Source: CBCXVS01 sp965178525
Lineage (GTDB): Bacteria; Tectomicrobia; Entotheonellia; Entotheonellales; Entotheonellaceae
DNA length: 25,129 nucleotides
Direction: 5' to 3'
Assembly (NCBI GenBank): GCA_965178525.1
Contig: CBCXVS010000084.1
Location: 1-25,129 of the forward strand
Part shown: in pieces, positions 24,272 to 25,129 of the stretch
Layout of the letters: each line of letters begins with the position of its first letter
Position numbering within the stretch: the first letter of the stretch is position 1
The notes under the pieces: model-generated
The model's database searches: none
Told to the model about the DNA's origin: nothing
What the model saw: only the letters and a program-made list of their open reading frames with translations
Program-made: the position numbers and the translations under genes

Positions 24272-25129
24272 TTAGAACCTGCCAGAGCGAGAACGCGCCC
24301 GTGGCGTGTGTTGCTGGCGATACGCCTCTAAATCCGTCACTAGACGATCCGCAACTTCTGCTGCTGCCTTCTCCAATGCCTGTTGTCCGGCGAGCAAGAC
24401 ATCGGTGTGATCCATCGTGGCCCCGGCCCGTTCCACTCCCAGCTGTATCCCTGTCGCCGCCACCCAAGTCCGGAGCCGAACCGCCGCCTGTACGGTGTGT
24501 AAGGCCATGCCGGCCACCCCATCGTGCCTCTGGCGAACGTCTCCCCATCCCAACAGCACAACATCGGCTTGGGCGGCCCGGCCGACAGCGAGCGCCGAGG
24601 TCTCCTCACCATCCCATGGTGTCTCCGGAGCCGGCTTGACCACGTAGAGATGGGCCGCCTCAGACCGTTGGCGCAATACCTGTCGCAGCACGCGCTGTAT
24701 ATGTCCGGTAAACTGCGGATCCGCCCGAGGCTCCGCCCGCAACAGCAAGATCACCCGTAGCGCGGTGTGCCCGGCGGGGGTCAAGCCCAACCGCCTCATC
24801 TCTTGGCACACGGCTTCCAGGGCCACTTCAGCCTCGACTTGGAGCCGATAGACCTTCTGTTGCAGATCCGGGTACTCCCACACCACCCAATAACTCCGAA
24901 TGAAGCGCGAGGCCCGTTGATACACCCGCTTTTCCAGTGCCTGTAAGTGGACCACCCGCACCTTGGAAACCAGTAGACCGGCAACGGCTTGCTCTAACGC
25001 TAGCCGCAAACTGGCTTGCAGCGCCCGCTGACGCGCGACCGCCTGATTCTGGCGTAGAATCGCCCCGCGCCCCTCCGCTATATGCCATGCTGACGGGTCG
25101 CGCACCGGGTTCGCAGCACCCGTGAGTAT
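24272..25129 (-). CDS. FlgT-like / flagellar-assembly-T N-terminal domain protein, 5' end outside the window
   Basis: At least 286 codons, with the frame still open at the window edge. A GTG at 25105 is the first possible start, but the residues before it (ILTGAANP) look like the end of a signal peptide, so the true start is probably beyond 25129. The segment AEGRGAILRQNQAVARQRAL, then LRLALEQAVAGLLVSK, a KRVYQRASRFIRSYWVVWE stretch and YRLQVEAEVAL form the pattern I know from the FlgT N-terminal (LPP20-like) domain of periplasmic proteins. The C-terminal part (from about 175) includes QADVVLLGWGDVRQ and a helical end, and I cannot assign it. FlgT belongs to the flagellar H-ring in Vibrio. 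No flagellar genes lie in view, so this may be a general envelope relative. Confidence 0.6.
   Translation of the reverse strand: MLTGAANPVRDPSAWHIAEGRGAILRQNQAVARQRALQASLRLALEQAVAGLLVSKVRVVHLQALEKRVYQRASRFIRSYWVVWEYPDLQQKVYRLQVEAEVALEAVCQEMRRLGLTPAGHTALRVILLLRAEPRADPQFTGHIQRVLRQVLRQRSEAAHLYVVKPAPETPWDGEETSALAVGRAAQADVVLLGWGDVRQRHDGVAGMALHTVQAAVRLRTWVAATGIQLGVERAGATMDHTDVLLAGQQALEKAAAEVADRLVTDLEAYRQQHTPRARSRSGRF

Noticed and set aside
1..25129. tRNA, rRNA, transposase or integrase genes
   Set aside because: No cloverleaf, conserved rRNA segment, DDE or tyrosine-recombinase motif was seen on either strand while reading the window.

Overview
The window (about 25.1 kb, one 10-N scaffold gap at 16100-16109) comes from an uncultured Gram-negative bacterium of moderately high GC. 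The Gram-negative assignment rests on a lipobox lipoprotein of the LpoA/LppC type beside a class A penicillin-binding protein, a FlgT-like periplasmic protein, and a YicC-Gmk-CoaBC-uracil-DNA-glycosylase gene order. The style resembles Desulfobacterota or Tectomicrobia (Entotheonella-like) genomes, but no marker here fixes the lineage.

Left part (1-13.7 kb), accessory and decaying. An AT-rich stretch (1-175) abuts a broken glycerol-3-phosphate dehydrogenase gene: 5' truncation, one frameshift, two in-frame stops. A compact same-strand surface-glycan cassette follows: a PHP/amidohydrolase-like protein, a GT4 glycosyltransferase, an NAD-dependent sugar epimerase/dehydratase, and a glutamine-hydrolysing asparagine-synthase-type amidotransferase with one frameshift. 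Next come a DUF6351-type hydrolase pseudogene with an internal deletion and an early stop, an AT-rich acyltransferase-flippase pair (the flippase has one in-frame TGA), a secreted six-repeat propeller protein with a C-terminal frameshift, a gene-poor stretch holding one small minus-strand ORF and two heptamer tandem-repeat tracts, and an AI-2E family permease interrupted by one TAG.

Right part (13.8-25.1 kb), intact and mostly housekeeping. It carries a PLP aminotransferase of the glutamate-1-semialdehyde aminomutase fold; khpA, preceded by a structured 5' region with a TATAAT box; and an LpoA-like lipoprotein whose 5' end contains the gap, flanked by a 12-bp inverted repeat. That gene converges on a class A PBP. 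On the minus strand the order of transcription is FlgT-like protein, yicC, gmk, coaBC, udg, PBP1A. The CoaC half of CoaBC appears to have lost its catalytic motifs while the CoaB half is intact.

Themes: the glycan cassette, acyltransferase and flippase-like protein fit envelope polysaccharide or lipid modification. The lipoprotein and PBP fit a peptidoglycan-synthesis pair. All six clearly broken genes lie in the left half, so it is either an eroding accessory region or a stretch of lower sequence accuracy; the read data would decide.
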